From: Rikenellaceae bacterium
GTDB taxonomy: Bacteria > Bacteroidota > Bacteroidia > Bacteroidales > Rikenellaceae
Assembly (NCBI GenBank): GCA_017442365.1
Contig: JAFRZW010000004.1
Span: 77,445-141,444, forward strand
Length of the DNA: 64,000 bases
Direction of reading: 5' to 3'
A program made the position numbers and the translations under genes. The notes beneath the pieces are model-generated. The model was given only the letters and a program-made list of their open reading frames with translations. It was not told the DNA's origin and ran no database searches. Numbering within the stretch: position 1 is the stretch's first letter; the number at the start of each line of letters is the position of its first letter. Shown piece by piece: positions 25,237 through 34,679 of this stretch.

Positions 25237-26502
25237 TTAAATATGTACCACAGGCAGATCGTTCCAATCGGTCGTGTAGGCAGGTGAGCGATGATCGCTA
25301 TGATTGAGCACCTTTTCGGCTTGTGAGGCTATGCGCACTGTGGGACTCCACGGGTCGGCAGCCACGGCATTGACCGCATCAACAGCCGACATCAGGCGGG
25401 CGTGCTTTTCGCGGTCGAGGCTATCGAACAGATGACCTTGCACCCTATCGCGCGGGACGATGCCCGACAGTATCACGCCTGCCCGCTTGTACGATAGCCC
25501 CTCACGAAAACAATCATTCAACATTGCTCGCACGCCACTCTCGATTTCAAGCGTCGAATCGGTTGCAACGGGAAAAATGGTCATTCTATTCAAATAGGCC
25601 TGCTCGCTGTCGCCTCGATAGCGATTGGTCGAGATGAATATGATCGCCTCGTGGCAGGCCGATCGCTGCGTGCGCAACTTGACTGCGCACTGAGCCGCAA
25701 AACTTGCCAACTGCCCGTGCAGTTGCTCGATTGAGGTGATCTCCTCTGAGAAACTGCGCGAAACGCATATCTGCTGTTTCGGAGATCGTTGCTGTTCGAA
25801 ATCTATCGACGGCTCACCACGCAGTTCGCGCCACGTGCGGACACCCGTAATGCCCATCTGCACCGACACAATCTCTTCGGGCAACGACACGAAATCCCAA
25901 GCCGTCCGTATTCCAGCCGCTGTCCAACGCTTGACATATCGGCGACCAATACCCCACACATCACCAATCGGGAAACGGCGCAACACCTTCTCGATATCTT
26001 CCGCGCGATACATCAGACAAGCTCCGTTCAGACGAGGATATTGCTTGCAGAGTTTCGACGCCACCTTAGCGAGCGTCTTGGTTGGTGCGATACCCACCGA
26101 CACCGGAATACCCGTATCGCGACGACAAATGCGCGAAATGCGATGCCCCAACTCGGTAAGCTCCTCCAACGGAATACCCCGCAGATCGAGAAAAGCCTCG
26201 TCAATCGAATAGACCTCGACCGCCGGCACCAGCCCTCGTAACGTCGAATGAACTCGGTGGCTCATATCCGAATAGAGGCGATAGTTCGACGAGAAGACCT
26301 CGATACGGTGGCGTTGCACCAGCTCTCGAAACTGAAACAGCGGCTGCCCCATCGTAATACCCAACGCCTTCGCCTCATTGCTGCGCGCAACGGCGCACCC
26401 ATCGTTGTTGCTCAGCACAACCACAGGACGCCCTTCGAGCGAAGGACGGAAAACACGTTCGCACGAGACGAAAAAGTTGTTACAATCAGCCAGCCCGTAC
26501 AT
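25237..26502 (-). CDS. umuC: Y-family DNA polymerase, UmuC-like
   Basis: Catalytic subunit of a polymerase V-type translesion polymerase. The 421-residue protein begins [20 protein letters not shown], with the metal-binding Asp, then [23 protein letters not shown], and the second acidic motif [10 protein letters not shown]. The thumb HhH and little-finger regions follow, ending with the UmuC-type C-terminal extension (DUF4113-like). It is six bases downstream of umuD, so co-transcribed. Damage-inducible expression is expected, but I could not define a LexA box. Confidence 0.94.
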   Translation of the reverse strand: MYGLADCNNFFVSCERVFRPSLEGRPVVVLSNNDGCAVARSNEAKALGITMGQPLFQFRELVQRHRIEVFSSNYRLYSDMSHRVHSTLRGLVPAVEVYSIDEAFLDLRGIPLEELTELGHRISRICRRDTGIPVSVGIAPTKTLAKVASKLCKQYPRLNGACLMYRAEDIEKVLRRFPIGDVWGIGRRYVKRWTAAGIRTAWDFVSLPEEIVSVQMGITGVRTWRELRGEPSIDFEQQRSPKQQICVSRSFSEEITSIEQLHGQLASFAAQCAVKLRTQRSACHEAIIFISTNRYRGDSEQAYLNRMTIFPVATDSTLEIESGVRAMLNDCFREGLSYKRAGVILSGIVPRDRVQGHLFDSLDREKHARLMSAVDAVNAVAADPWSPTVRIASQAEKVLNHSDHRSPAYTTDWNDLPVVHI

Positions 26503-26508
26503 CGTTCG

Positions 26509-26931
26509 TTATACCTTTTTAATTACATAGCGCACCACACCCCACACCGAAAAATTGTTCTCGGCCGTTACGCGAATGGGGCGATACTTCGAATTGGCAG
26601 GCAACAACAGAGCGTGGTCGCTCTCGATCTGCAAACGTTTGAGCGTAAATTCGCCATCAACCACACAGACCGCCAAACAGCCCGACGTAGGTTCGATCGA
26701 ACGATCGACAACCAACAGATCGCCATCGTCAGCCACATCGTCCGACATACTATCACCACTGACGGTCATATAGAAGGTCGAGGCAGGGTTACGCACCAAA
26801 CGTCGATTCAAATCAAGCGTCGGAAATGGCATATCGTCCGCAGGCGACGGAAAGCCCGCCTTGACATATCCGCAATCAGGCAGCGCAACCTCACTCTCGA
26901 CGACACCCTTATAGATGCTATCATCATTCAT
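26509..26931 (-). CDS. umuD: UmuD-like S24 autopeptidase
   Basis: A 140-residue LexA/UmuD-type protein that self-cleaves on contact with RecA filament and activates UmuC. The predicted cleavage site is A25-G26 in KAGFPSPADD; the catalytic dyad is S61 in SGDSM and K98 in DGEFTLKRL. E. coli UmuD uses Cys-Gly at this point, whereas Ala-Gly as in LexA is common elsewhere. It is the first gene of the umuDC operon. Confidence 0.93.
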   Translation of the reverse strand: MNDDSIYKGVVESEVALPDCGYVKAGFPSPADDMPFPTLDLNRRLVRNPASTFYMTVSGDSMSDDVADDGDLLVVDRSIEPTSGCLAVCVVDGEFTLKRLQIESDHALLLPANSKYRPIRVTAENNFSVWGVVRYVIKKV

Positions 26932-26951
26932 ACAGCGTTCAAATTTTGAAA

Positions 26952-26959
26952 CAAAGATA
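26952..26959 (-). promoter_or_regulatory. umuDC -7 element
   Basis: TATCTTTG on the minus strand 21 bases before umuD. The AT-rich region upstream may hold a damage-response operator, but no dyad was convincing. Confidence 0.5.
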
Positions 26960-26992
26960 GCGATAATAATTCAAAAATTGTACTAAACTAAG

Positions 26993-27040
26993 CAAAAAAA
27001 TACGGCAGAGAATTCTGCTTGATCCTCCGCCGTAGCTGTT
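26993..27040 (-). terminator. Terminator of sdaA
   Basis: TACGGC (27001-27006) pairs with GCCGTA (27029-27034), with AGAATTCT inside; the A-run at 26994-27000 is the T-tract on the minus strand. Confidence 0.65.
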
Positions 27041-27060
27041 TGTCTTGCGCCGAGAACTCG

Positions 27061-28272
27061 CTATTGCGGCAATCGGCAGCCCAACTCTTTTGCCAAACCT
27101 CCCGTAGCAGTCTCCTTGTAGAGGCTGGGCAGGTCGTGGCCCGTCTGCTTCATAACCTCGACCACACGATCGAAGCTGACGCTATGATTGCCGTCCGAAT
27201 ATGTAGCATAGATATTGGCATCGAGAGCACGTGCCGCCGCCACCGCATTACGTTCGATACAGGGCACCTGCACCAAACCGCACACCGGATCGCACGTCAA
27301 ACCCAAGTGGTGCTCCAATGCCATCTCGGCAGCATATTCGATCTGCGACGGTGTGCCACCGAATAGCTGACACGCTGCCGCTGCCGCCATTGCACACGCC
27401 ACACCGACCTCGCCCTGACAACCCACTTCGGCACCCGATACCGAGGCGTTGGCCTTCACAACGCTACCAAACAGACCCGCAGTCGCCAATGCTCGCAAGA
27501 TTCGCATTTCACGGAAATCGCGCGTCTTATACAAATGGTATAGTACCGCGGGCAGCACACCACTCGACCCACACGTCGGAGCAGTTACGATCACGCCTCC
27601 CGACGCATTCTCCTCAGAGGTTGCCAATGCGTATGAATAGATCTTGCCTCGGCTATTAAGACTATCACGATAACCACTCGCCTTAACATAGTAGGTCGAT
27701 GCCTTGCGTTTTACGCCCAAGCCACCAGGCAGCACACCTTCGTTGTTCAGCCCGCGCTCAATGGCATCGCACATCGTATGCCACACCTCACGCAAGTAGT
27801 CCCAGATCTCTACCCCTTCGCACTCCTCGACATACTCCCAATAATCACGCCCGTTATCAACACACCAAGCCAAAATATCGCTGATGTGGCTCATCGGATA
27901 GATATCTTCGCGCAGATTGATCGACGTACCATCATCGACGATCGTACCGCCTCCAATGCTGTATGCGTGCCACGAGGCAACAACCTCCTCGCCCACCAAT
28001 GCCTCGAAAAACATTCCGTTGGTGTGGCGTGGCAATACGGTGTCGGGCTCCCACAAGATCTCGGTCGGAGCAGTCTGACTCATCGCATTGATTATGGCCT
28101 GATCGGTCATATGCCCCCTGCCGGTTGCCGCCAAACTACCATAGAGCGTTACGCGGAAACGTTCAGCGTCGGGGTGTCGCTCGGCAAAGATTGTCGCAGC
28201 CTTGAACGGGCCCATCGTATGACTGCTCGACGGGCCGTGGCCTATTTTGTATAACTCTTTGAGTGATTCCAT
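27061..28272 (-). CDS. sdaA: L-serine ammonia-lyase (iron-sulfur type)
   Basis: Deaminates L-serine to pyruvate and ammonia using an oxygen-sensitive [4Fe-4S] cluster. The 403-residue single chain fuses the beta part (GHGPSSSHTMGPFKAA near the N-terminus, YGSLAATGRGHMTD) and the alpha part (ASGGVIVTAPTCGSSGVLP, ANASVSGAEVGCQGEVG, CDPVCGLVQVPCIERNAV), which supply the cluster cysteines. It is somewhat shorter than the 450-residue E. coli enzyme. It starts at the first Met, MESLKELYKIGHGPSSSHT. Pseudo-divergent from the sugar-kinase operon. Confidence 0.93.
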   Translation of the reverse strand: MESLKELYKIGHGPSSSHTMGPFKAATIFAERHPDAERFRVTLYGSLAATGRGHMTDQAIINAMSQTAPTEILWEPDTVLPRHTNGMFFEALVGEEVVASWHAYSIGGGTIVDDGTSINLREDIYPMSHISDILAWCVDNGRDYWEYVEECEGVEIWDYLREVWHTMCDAIERGLNNEGVLPGGLGVKRKASTYYVKASGYRDSLNSRGKIYSYALATSEENASGGVIVTAPTCGSSGVLPAVLYHLYKTRDFREMRILRALATAGLFGSVVKANASVSGAEVGCQGEVGVACAMAAAAACQLFGGTPSQIEYAAEMALEHHLGLTCDPVCGLVQVPCIERNAVAAARALDANIYATYSDGNHSVSFDRVVEVMKQTGHDLPSLYKETATGGLAKELGCRLPQ

Positions 28273-28295
28273 TGAATTACGTTAATATTGAGATG

Positions 28296-28328
28296 CAAAT
28301 ATACAAATATTAGACAGAAAATACCAAA
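28296..28328 (-). promoter_or_regulatory. sdaA promoter
   Basis: Minus strand TTTG (28325-28328), 21 bases, TATATTTG (28296-28303), 23 bases before the start. Confidence 0.62.
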
Positions 28329-28417
28329 CCCAGCGTCGTTCATCACAATTTGTGCGCCAGAAGACGATGTACGGCATACTCTACTTGTGATAAAAATCAA
28401 AAAACGAGTAAAAAATG

Positions 28418-28448
28418 TTGCTAAAACAACAAAAAAATTCTAACTTTG
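28418..28448 (+). promoter_or_regulatory. Promoter of the ROK-MFS-SIS operon
   Basis: TTG (28418-28420), 20 bases, TAACTTTG (28441-28448), about 42 bases before the ROK start. Confidence 0.75.
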
Positions 28449-28490
28449 TACCCACACACAACAATCAAGTTCAAATAAACTCTAACAACT

Positions 28491-29456
28491 ATGGCAGTAA
28501 TAGGTGTCGATTTGGGCGGAACAAAAGTAGCTGCGGCTCTGTACGACCAATCGGGAAAAATGTACTCGAAAGAGGTCAAATTACTTAATGGTGCCGAGGG
28601 TGATGCTGTGGGGCAACTCGTTGTCGATGTCATCAATACATTGATCGCTAACAACCCCAATATTGCAATTGAAGCCATCGGCGTTTGCGTTCCAGGTATC
28701 GTCTATTCGAAAAGAGATACGGTTTGGGCTCCCAATATTCCGGGCTGGGACAATTATCCACTTAAACAACGTATCAAAGATGGGGTGAATCGCCCCGAGC
28801 TCACCGTATGTATCGAGAGCGACCGCACGTGCTACATCTTGGGCGAAGTGTGGAAAGGCGCAGCAAACGGTTGCGAAAACGCAATCTATTTGGCTGTCGG
28901 TACAGGCATCGGTGCAGGTATTCTGCTCGATGGCCACATCATTCACGGTGCAAACGACATCGTTGGCGCAACGGGCTGGATGGCTCTGCAATACCCCTAC
29001 ACCGAGGAGTATATCCCTTGTGGCTGTTTCGAATTCTATGCGTCGGGCAACGGCATAGCTACGCAGGCTCACCGCGAATTGCGTTGTGCCCGCAATTATA
29101 CGGGTCTGCTTTCGCAGAAGCCTATCGACCAGATCACCTCGCACGACGTCTTTGCGGCATACGCCGAGGGCGATCTTATCGCGAGCAAAGTTCTCGATAA
29201 GGCAATCGAAATGTGGGGAATGGGTGCTGCCAATCTGGTCAGCTTGTTCAACCCCGAGAAGGTGATCTTCGGTGGTGGCGTCTTTGGTCCTGCGGCACAA
29301 TTCATCACACGTATCTACAATGAGGCTTGCAAATGGGGTCAGCCGATCTCGATGCAGGATGTTGAGTTCTGCGCCTCGGAGGTACAGGGCGAGGCTGCTC
29401 TATTCGGTGCTGCCTATTTGGCGATCCGCGCCACCAATTCAACTGAGGTAATGTAA
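28491..29456 (+). CDS. ROK-family sugar kinase
   Basis: A 321-residue ATP-dependent hexose or amino-sugar kinase. The ATP-binding motif GVDLGGTKVAAALYD lies at the start, GVCVPGIV and LAVGTGIGAGILLDGHIIHG follow, and the ROK zinc site appears as a shortened CGCFEFYASG. It lacks a helix-turn-helix, so it is an enzyme and not a NagC-type repressor. Glucokinase or N-acetyl-amino-sugar kinase are both possible. It heads an operon with an MFS transporter (14 bases downstream) and a SIS-domain isomerase. Confidence 0.88.
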   Translation: MAVIGVDLGGTKVAAALYDQSGKMYSKEVKLLNGAEGDAVGQLVVDVINTLIANNPNIAIEAIGVCVPGIVYSKRDTVWAPNIPGWDNYPLKQRIKDGVNRPELTVCIESDRTCYILGEVWKGAANGCENAIYLAVGTGIGAGILLDGHIIHGANDIVGATGWMALQYPYTEEYIPCGCFEFYASGNGIATQAHRELRCARNYTGLLSQKPIDQITSHDVFAAYAEGDLIASKVLDKAIEMWGMGAANLVSLFNPEKVIFGGGVFGPAAQFITRIYNEACKWGQPISMQDVEFCASEVQGEAALFGAAYLAIRATNSTEVM

Positions 29457-29470
29457 AATTTTAGCAACCT

Positions 29471-30622
29471 ATGAAAAACTACTCAACTTCGTCCGTTTTC
29501 GTTGCAGCTTGCGCGGGAATGGCATTTTTTGGTGTAACGATGTTGTCGCTCGCACCAATTCTTGGTCCGCTCAACGAGAGCGTGGCGGGTGCAAATGCAC
29601 TCCCCTCGACAATGTCAATCGGCATCATTATCGGTACAATTCTTTTTGGCCCTATCGTCGATAAATTTGGCTACAAGTGGCTTCTGATTCTCGGCTCGAC
29701 GATGGCTCTGGCCGGTATTCAAGGCTTGGCAAACTTTACCGAGATTGGTCTGCTGCACACCTCGATCTTCCTGCTCGGCTTTGGTGGCGGTATTCTGAAT
29801 GGCGAAACAAACGCTCTGGTATCTGATATTTACGACGACGATAAGCGTGGTGGTCGTTTGGGTCTGCTCGGAGCATTCTATTGCATTGGCGCAATGCTGT
29901 GGACGTTGCTTAATTACTTCATTCCCGAATATCGTATTCCGCTGAATGCTGTGTCGGCCGTTATGGTGGCCTTCATCATCTTCTTCTGCCTGATTTCGTT
30001 CCCGCAGGCTAAACCTCAGGAGAACGTTTCGCTCGGCAAGTCGCTCGGTCTGTTGAAATATCCTGCACTGATTGCGTTCTCGTTCGTGCTATTCTTCCAG
30101 AGTGGTTTCGAGGGTGCAAGTGGCAGCTTCACCGTTTCTTTCCTCGATAAGTCGGCAGGTATGGACAACGCCGCCGCTACCCTCTCGATGACGTGGTTTA
30201 CGCTGGGTATGATGGCTGGCCGTCTGCCGTTGGGCGCTATTATGAAACGATTGAAAGATCTTGGTACCTTATATTTATATTTGGCTGTTGCTCTGATCGG
30301 CGTTGTGCTCTTCTATCTGTTCAGCAACGAGGTTGCGATCGTCTATCTGGCGATGACGTTGATCGGCTTTGGCGTCGGTGCAACGTTCCCCGTTGTGCTG
30401 AACTATATCGGCGGTGCATTCCGCGAGTTGTCAGGTACTGCATTCTCGATTGCACTGTTCATTGCGCTGTGCGGTCAGTCGGCATTCAATAAATTGACAG
30501 GTATGGCATTCGATGATGGCAACTATCAGTTGCTGCCGTTGATGTTGATCTTGGCGGTTGTTGCAATTATGGTCTTGGTGCCCGTTGCAGTTTCGACCGC
30601 AAAGAAGATGAGCAAACATTAG
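29471..30622 (+). CDS. MFS transporter, probable sugar uptake
   Basis: A 383-residue inner-membrane protein with about 12 hydrophobic helices and MFS loop signatures (GPIVDKFGYKWLLILGS between helices 2 and 3, and AGRLPLGAIMKRLKDLG in the second half). Its position between a sugar kinase and a sugar isomerase suggests import of the sugar the operon handles. The fold resembles FucP-type sugar/H+ symporters. The substrate is not readable from sequence. Confidence 0.85.
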   Translation: MKNYSTSSVFVAACAGMAFFGVTMLSLAPILGPLNESVAGANALPSTMSIGIIIGTILFGPIVDKFGYKWLLILGSTMALAGIQGLANFTEIGLLHTSIFLLGFGGGILNGETNALVSDIYDDDKRGGRLGLLGAFYCIGAMLWTLLNYFIPEYRIPLNAVSAVMVAFIIFFCLISFPQAKPQENVSLGKSLGLLKYPALIAFSFVLFFQSGFEGASGSFTVSFLDKSAGMDNAAATLSMTWFTLGMMAGRLPLGAIMKRLKDLGTLYLYLAVALIGVVLFYLFSNEVAIVYLAMTLIGFGVGATFPVVLNYIGGAFRELSGTAFSIALFIALCGQSAFNKLTGMAFDDGNYQLLPLMLILAVVAIMVLVPVAVSTAKKMSKH

Positions 30623-30674
30623 AAAACCCACAATTAACTAATTAACTATTTATAAATTCTAAAAACTAAGCAAA

Positions 30675-31436
30675 ATGTTAGCTAACGAATGGAAAAAGAA
30701 CGCTATTAGCGTGATGGACAAAATTGAGGCAACTCAGATGGAGAACATCAAGAAGGTGGCTGAGGTAATGGCCGACACTATCGAGGCTGGTCGCTGGGTG
30801 CACACCTTTGGTTGTGGCCACGCAAACCTGCCTATCGAGGAGATGTATCCCCGTATCGGTGGTTTCGTAGGTTTCCACCCTCTGTGCGAGCTTCCTCTGA
30901 CCTTCTTTACTCACATCACTGGTGAGATGGGTATTCATCAGTTCTTGTGGTTGGAGCGTGCTGAGGGCTACGGTCAGACAATTATGAAGAGCTGGAACTT
31001 CGACGAGAAAGATGTTATCTGGATCTTCTCGCACACCGGTATCAACGCTGTGAATATCGACGTTGCTTTGGAGGCAAAGAAGCGCGGTATGAAGGTTATC
31101 GTATTCGGCTCGGTAGCTGAGACCGGCAACAAGGTTCCTCGCCACTCGTGCGGTAAGAACCTGTTCCAGATCGCAGACTACGTAGTTGATACCTGCTGCC
31201 CGATCGTTGACGCATCGTGCCAGTTGAAGAAGCACCAGGACAAGGTTGGTCCTCTGTCGACTATGGCTTCGGTAACCACCGTATGGATGACTATCTGCAC
31301 CGTTGCTGAGATCTTGGAGGAGCGCGGCGTTAAGCTGTTTATCCACCCCTCGCACAACGTTCCGGGCGACACCACCGCTCACGAGCGTCTGGATGCTTGC
31401 ATCGAAGAGTACAAGCGCCGTTCGGTTGGTTTGTAA
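30675..31436 (+). CDS. SIS-domain sugar-phosphate protein (UPF0309-like)
   Basis: A 253-residue SIS-fold protein. The N-terminal helices carry NIKKVAEVMADTIEAGRWVHTFGCGHANLPIEEMYPRIGG, the sugar-phosphate-binding FGCGHA loop and its flanking residues; VIWIFSHTGINAVNIDVALEAKKRGMKVIVFGS forms the second SIS half. It matches the UPF0309/sugar isomerase-domain family and not GmhA or MurQ (the MurQ helical C-terminus is absent). With the ROK kinase and MFS it probably acts in catabolism of an amino sugar or related hexose. Codon bias is very strong, suggesting high expression. A terminator follows. Confidence 0.82.
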   Translation: MLANEWKKNAISVMDKIEATQMENIKKVAEVMADTIEAGRWVHTFGCGHANLPIEEMYPRIGGFVGFHPLCELPLTFFTHITGEMGIHQFLWLERAEGYGQTIMKSWNFDEKDVIWIFSHTGINAVNIDVALEAKKRGMKVIVFGSVAETGNKVPRHSCGKNLFQIADYVVDTCCPIVDASCQLKKHQDKVGPLSTMASVTTVWMTICTVAEILEERGVKLFIHPSHNVPGDTTAHERLDACIEEYKRRSVGL

Positions 31437-31458
31437 TCAACAAGCGTTCGCAAACAAG

Positions 31459-31495
31459 AAACGCCCCGATCACTGCGATCGGGGCGTTTGCTTTT
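31459..31495. terminator. Terminator between the SIS gene and argH
   Basis: AAACGCCCCGAT (31459-31470) pairs with ATCGGGGCGTTT (31478-31489), followed by a T-run; usable by both convergent operons. Confidence 0.88.
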
Positions 31496-31513
31496 TAGCT
31501 ATGTAAGAACTAC

Positions 31514-32806
31514 TTACTTCATCTGCTCCATTACGCAGCGCATCTTCTCGGCGATCTCCGCATTGCAGAGATTGCCAATGCTACCCTCGTGCGTGTGATG
31601 AACTTCGCGCGTGGGTTTATACTCGCCACGCTGCACCTGCATACCCACCTCACGATAGGCATCGCGGAACGGCATACCGCCGAGCGCCAAGCGATTAACA
31701 TCCTCGACCGTAAACAGATAGTCGTACTTGCTATCCGACACAATATCGCGGTTAATGCGAATGTGCTGCAACATAAAGTCGCACATATCAAGGCACGAAC
31801 GAATCTCAATCGTTGCAGGGAAGATAATATCCTTCAACAACTGCAAATCGCGATGATAGCCCAACGGCAGATTAGCTGTCAGCAACGAAATTTCGTTAGG
31901 CACAGCCTGCAAGCGGTTGCACTTACCGCGCATAATCTCGAACACGTCGGGATTCTTCTTATGGGGCATAATGCTCGAACCCGTTGTAAGCTCGTCGGGG
32001 AAGCTCACAAATCCGAAATTCTGACACATAAACAGACAGACGTCCATCGCCATCTTGCCCAATGTCGAAGCCAATGCCGCAATGGCGTATGCCGCTGCAC
32101 GCTCGGTCTTACCGCGACTCATCTGTGCCGCCACTACATTATAGTGCAAGGCCTCGAAGCCCAACAATTCGGTGGTCATACGGCGATTCAGCGGAAACGA
32201 CGAGCCATAACCCGCAGCCGATCCGAGCGGATTCTGATTTGCGATTTTGTAGGCCGCCGCAATCATCTGCATATCATCAACCAACGACTCAGCGTAGGCA
32301 CCAAACCACAATCCGAACGACGAGGGCATTGCCACCTGCAAGTGGGTATAACCCGGCATCAGCACGTCGGCATACTCCTCACTCAACGCCTGCAAACGGT
32401 TGAACAGCACCTCAGTATGCTCAGCCACCATTCGCAATTCGTCGCGCATAAATAGTTTCAGATCGACCAGCACCTGATCGTTACGCGAGCGACCCGAGTG
32501 AATCTTCTTGCCCACATCGCCCAACTTGCGCGTCAGCATCAATTCGACCTGCGAATGCACGTCCTCGATACCCTCCTCGATCACAAACTCACCGCGCTCG
32601 GCCGTTGCGTGGATCTCCTCCAATGCTGCGAGCAACACCGTAAGCTCCTCCTTTTCGAGCAGTCCGATGCTCTCCAACATACGGATATGCGCCATCGAAC
32701 CCTCGACATCATATTTTGCCAGTCGCAAATCCAACTCGCGGTCGCGACCTACGGTAAACTCTTCGATCAATTTATCGGGCTCGAAGCCCTTGCTCCAAAG
32801 TTTCAT
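31514..32806 (-). CDS. argH: Argininosuccinate lyase
   Basis: Last step of arginine synthesis: argininosuccinate to arginine plus fumarate. The 430-residue protein has the fumarase/aspartase-superfamily signature GSSIMPHKKNPD with the catalytic serine, and earlier EDVHSQVELMLTRKLGDVGKKIHSGRSRNDQV with the substrate loop. Slightly shorter than the usual 450-460 residues, as in other Bacteroidota. Last gene of the eight-gene operon, three bases after the deacylase gene. Confidence 0.95.
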   Translation of the reverse strand: MKLWSKGFEPDKLIEEFTVGRDRELDLRLAKYDVEGSMAHIRMLESIGLLEKEELTVLLAALEEIHATAERGEFVIEEGIEDVHSQVELMLTRKLGDVGKKIHSGRSRNDQVLVDLKLFMRDELRMVAEHTEVLFNRLQALSEEYADVLMPGYTHLQVAMPSSFGLWFGAYAESLVDDMQMIAAAYKIANQNPLGSAAGYGSSFPLNRRMTTELLGFEALHYNVVAAQMSRGKTERAAAYAIAALASTLGKMAMDVCLFMCQNFGFVSFPDELTTGSSIMPHKKNPDVFEIMRGKCNRLQAVPNEISLLTANLPLGYHRDLQLLKDIIFPATIEIRSCLDMCDFMLQHIRINRDIVSDSKYDYLFTVEDVNRLALGGMPFRDAYREVGMQVQRGEYKPTREVHHTHEGSIGNLCNAEIAEKMRCVMEQMK

Positions 32807-32809
32807 ATC

Positions 32810-33886
32810 TTATATCGTTTCTTTCAATTTCTGAATCAGTTGATCGTACAGCTCGATACCCTCCTCGATCTCGCTTTCAAGCACATATTCATCAGCCGAA
32901 TGCGAACGCGACGAAACACCCACACCCATCTTCAACGACGGGAATGGCATAAGCGCCATATCGGAGGTCGTTGGCGACACAAACGTCTGGCGACCAATCG
33001 CTTTCGCAGCCTTGACCAACGGGTGATCCTCGCCAATAGCCGAAGCACGCACGCGGGTCGAACGAGGCACCAGATCGCACTCAACAGCCGCTTGCAGCAG
33101 TTCGACGGTCTGCTCGTTGGTGTATGCGTCCGTCGTGCGAACATCAACCACAAATCGACACTCGTCGGGTACAACATTGTGCTGCGTTCCAGCCGAAATC
33201 ATCGTTACGGCAATATTGATCGGTCCAAGCAACTCGGAGCAACGCTCAAAGTGATAATTGCGCAGCCGCTCGATATCGGCAATCGCCTTATAGAGAGCAT
33301 TTTCACCCTCGTTTCGAGCCGCGTGGCCACGACGACCGTGCGCCGTAGCGTCAAAGACCAACAATCCGCGCTCACCTACTGCGGCCTGCATCTCGGTCGG
33401 CTCACCAACCAAAGCCATATCAATACGAATCCCCTGACGCTCCAATTCGGGCAACATTGCACGCATACCCTTCTCGCCCATCACCTCCTCTTCGGCCGTT
33501 AAAGCCAAAATGAGGTTGAATGGCAACTCCTCACGATAGTATCGGCAGAACGTAGCAGCCAATGCCACCACCGACGCGCCCGCATCATTACTGCCCAATC
33601 CATAGATTCGACCATCGCGGTGCAACGGCGTGTAGGGATCAAACGTGTATGCAGCCGACGGTTTGACCGTATCGTGGTGCGAATTAAGCAACAGCGTAGG
33701 CTTATTCGAATCGAACGCCACACACCGTGCCCACACATTATTATGGATACGCTGCACATCGATGCCTTGCGCACGCAAAAACGCCTCGATCACATCACCC
33801 GTACCACTTTCCTCACGCGAATGAGAAGGCGTAGCGATCAACCGATCGAGCAATGCAATAGCCTCTTGTGCAGACACTTGTCCCAT
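32810..33886 (-). CDS. argE: N-acyl-ornithine/citrulline deacylase, M20 family (ArgE-like)
   Basis: A 358-residue zinc-dependent M20 hydrolase. Metal ligands appear in LLNSHHDTVKP, then EEEVMGEKGM holds the catalytic and metal-binding glutamates; the lid domain has RGHAARNEGENA. In Bacteroidota this gene removes the acyl group after carbamoylation, giving citrulline from N-acylcitrulline. Given the succinyl-type transcarbamylase two genes upstream, succinylcitrulline is the predicted substrate. DapE and LysK are related, but operon context settles the pathway. Starts MGQVSAQEAIALLDRLI, five bases after argB. Confidence 0.87.
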   Translation of the reverse strand: MGQVSAQEAIALLDRLIATPSHSREESGTGDVIEAFLRAQGIDVQRIHNNVWARCVAFDSNKPTLLLNSHHDTVKPSAAYTFDPYTPLHRDGRIYGLGSNDAGASVVALAATFCRYYREELPFNLILALTAEEEVMGEKGMRAMLPELERQGIRIDMALVGEPTEMQAAVGERGLLVFDATAHGRRGHAARNEGENALYKAIADIERLRNYHFERCSELLGPINIAVTMISAGTQHNVVPDECRFVVDVRTTDAYTNEQTVELLQAAVECDLVPRSTRVRASAIGEDHPLVKAAKAIGRQTFVSPTTSDMALMPFPSLKMGVGVSSRSHSADEYVLESEIEEGIELYDQLIQKLKETI

Positions 33887-33891
33887 ATCAA

Positions 33892-34677
33892 TTAAAGTTT
33901 AATTACCGTTCCCTTATTCGACAGCAGGTTGTCCGAATGTTTGATCGTAACGCTCTGCACACCTGCTTCGACAGCGCGGAAAGCGTTGTCAATTTTTGGG
34001 ATCATACCCTTATTTACCACACCCGTTTCGCGCAATTCACGATAGCTATCGGGACGAATCTCCGCAATCAACGAATCCTCATCTTCCACATCGCGCAGCA
34101 CGCCCAACTTCTCGAAACAAAAGTGCATATCCGTCGGAGCGATACGCGCCGCAGCCACTGCCACTGCCGACGCCACACTATCGGCATTGCTATTGAGCAG
34201 ACTACCCTCTCCGTCGTGCGTAATTGCACAGAACACGGGAGCAACCCCCGCCTCCAACAACGTCGCAATGAAATCCGAGTTGATCTTCGACGAGTCGATA
34301 TCGCCCACAAAACCGAAGTCGATAGGCACTGGCGAGCGACGCGTTGCAGGCACGACATTCGCATCAGCGCCCGACAATCCAATAGCGTTACAACCTGCCG
34401 CCTGCAAGCCTGCCACCACCTGCTTATTGATCAATCCGGCATAGACCATCGTTACCACGTCTAACGTCTGGCGATCGGTAACGCGGCGACCATCGATCAT
34501 CTGCGTCGGGATCTCCAACTTCTCACTCAGTCGCGTTGCCAACTTACCGCCACCGTGAATCAATATCTTCGGTGCCTCCAACTTTGCAAAATCGTCGATA
34601 AAACGCGCCAGAGCATCGGCATTGTCGATCACATTGCCGCCGATCTTTACTACGTTGATATGTTGAATCTTAGCCAT
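33892..34677 (-). CDS. argB: N-acylglutamate kinase
   Basis: Phosphorylates N-acetyl- or N-succinyl-glutamate with ATP. The 261-residue amino-acid-kinase fold has VVKIGGNVIDN near the N-terminus, IHGGGKLATRLSEKLEIPTQMIDGRRVTD with the glycine-rich loop and substrate site, and the ATP-site segment AGVQSVTIKH near the end. It lacks the extra N-terminal helix of arginine-inhibited kinases, so feedback control probably lies elsewhere. Three bases separate it from argF'. Confidence 0.93.
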   Translation of the reverse strand: MAKIQHINVVKIGGNVIDNADALARFIDDFAKLEAPKILIHGGGKLATRLSEKLEIPTQMIDGRRVTDRQTLDVVTMVYAGLINKQVVAGLQAAGCNAIGLSGADANVVPATRRSPVPIDFGFVGDIDSSKINSDFIATLLEAGVAPVFCAITHDGEGSLLNSNADSVASAVAVAAARIAPTDMHFCFEKLGVLRDVEDEDSLIAEIRPDSYRELRETGVVNKGMIPKIDNAFRAVEAGVQSVTIKHSDNLLSNKGTVIKL

Positions 34678-34679
34678 CG

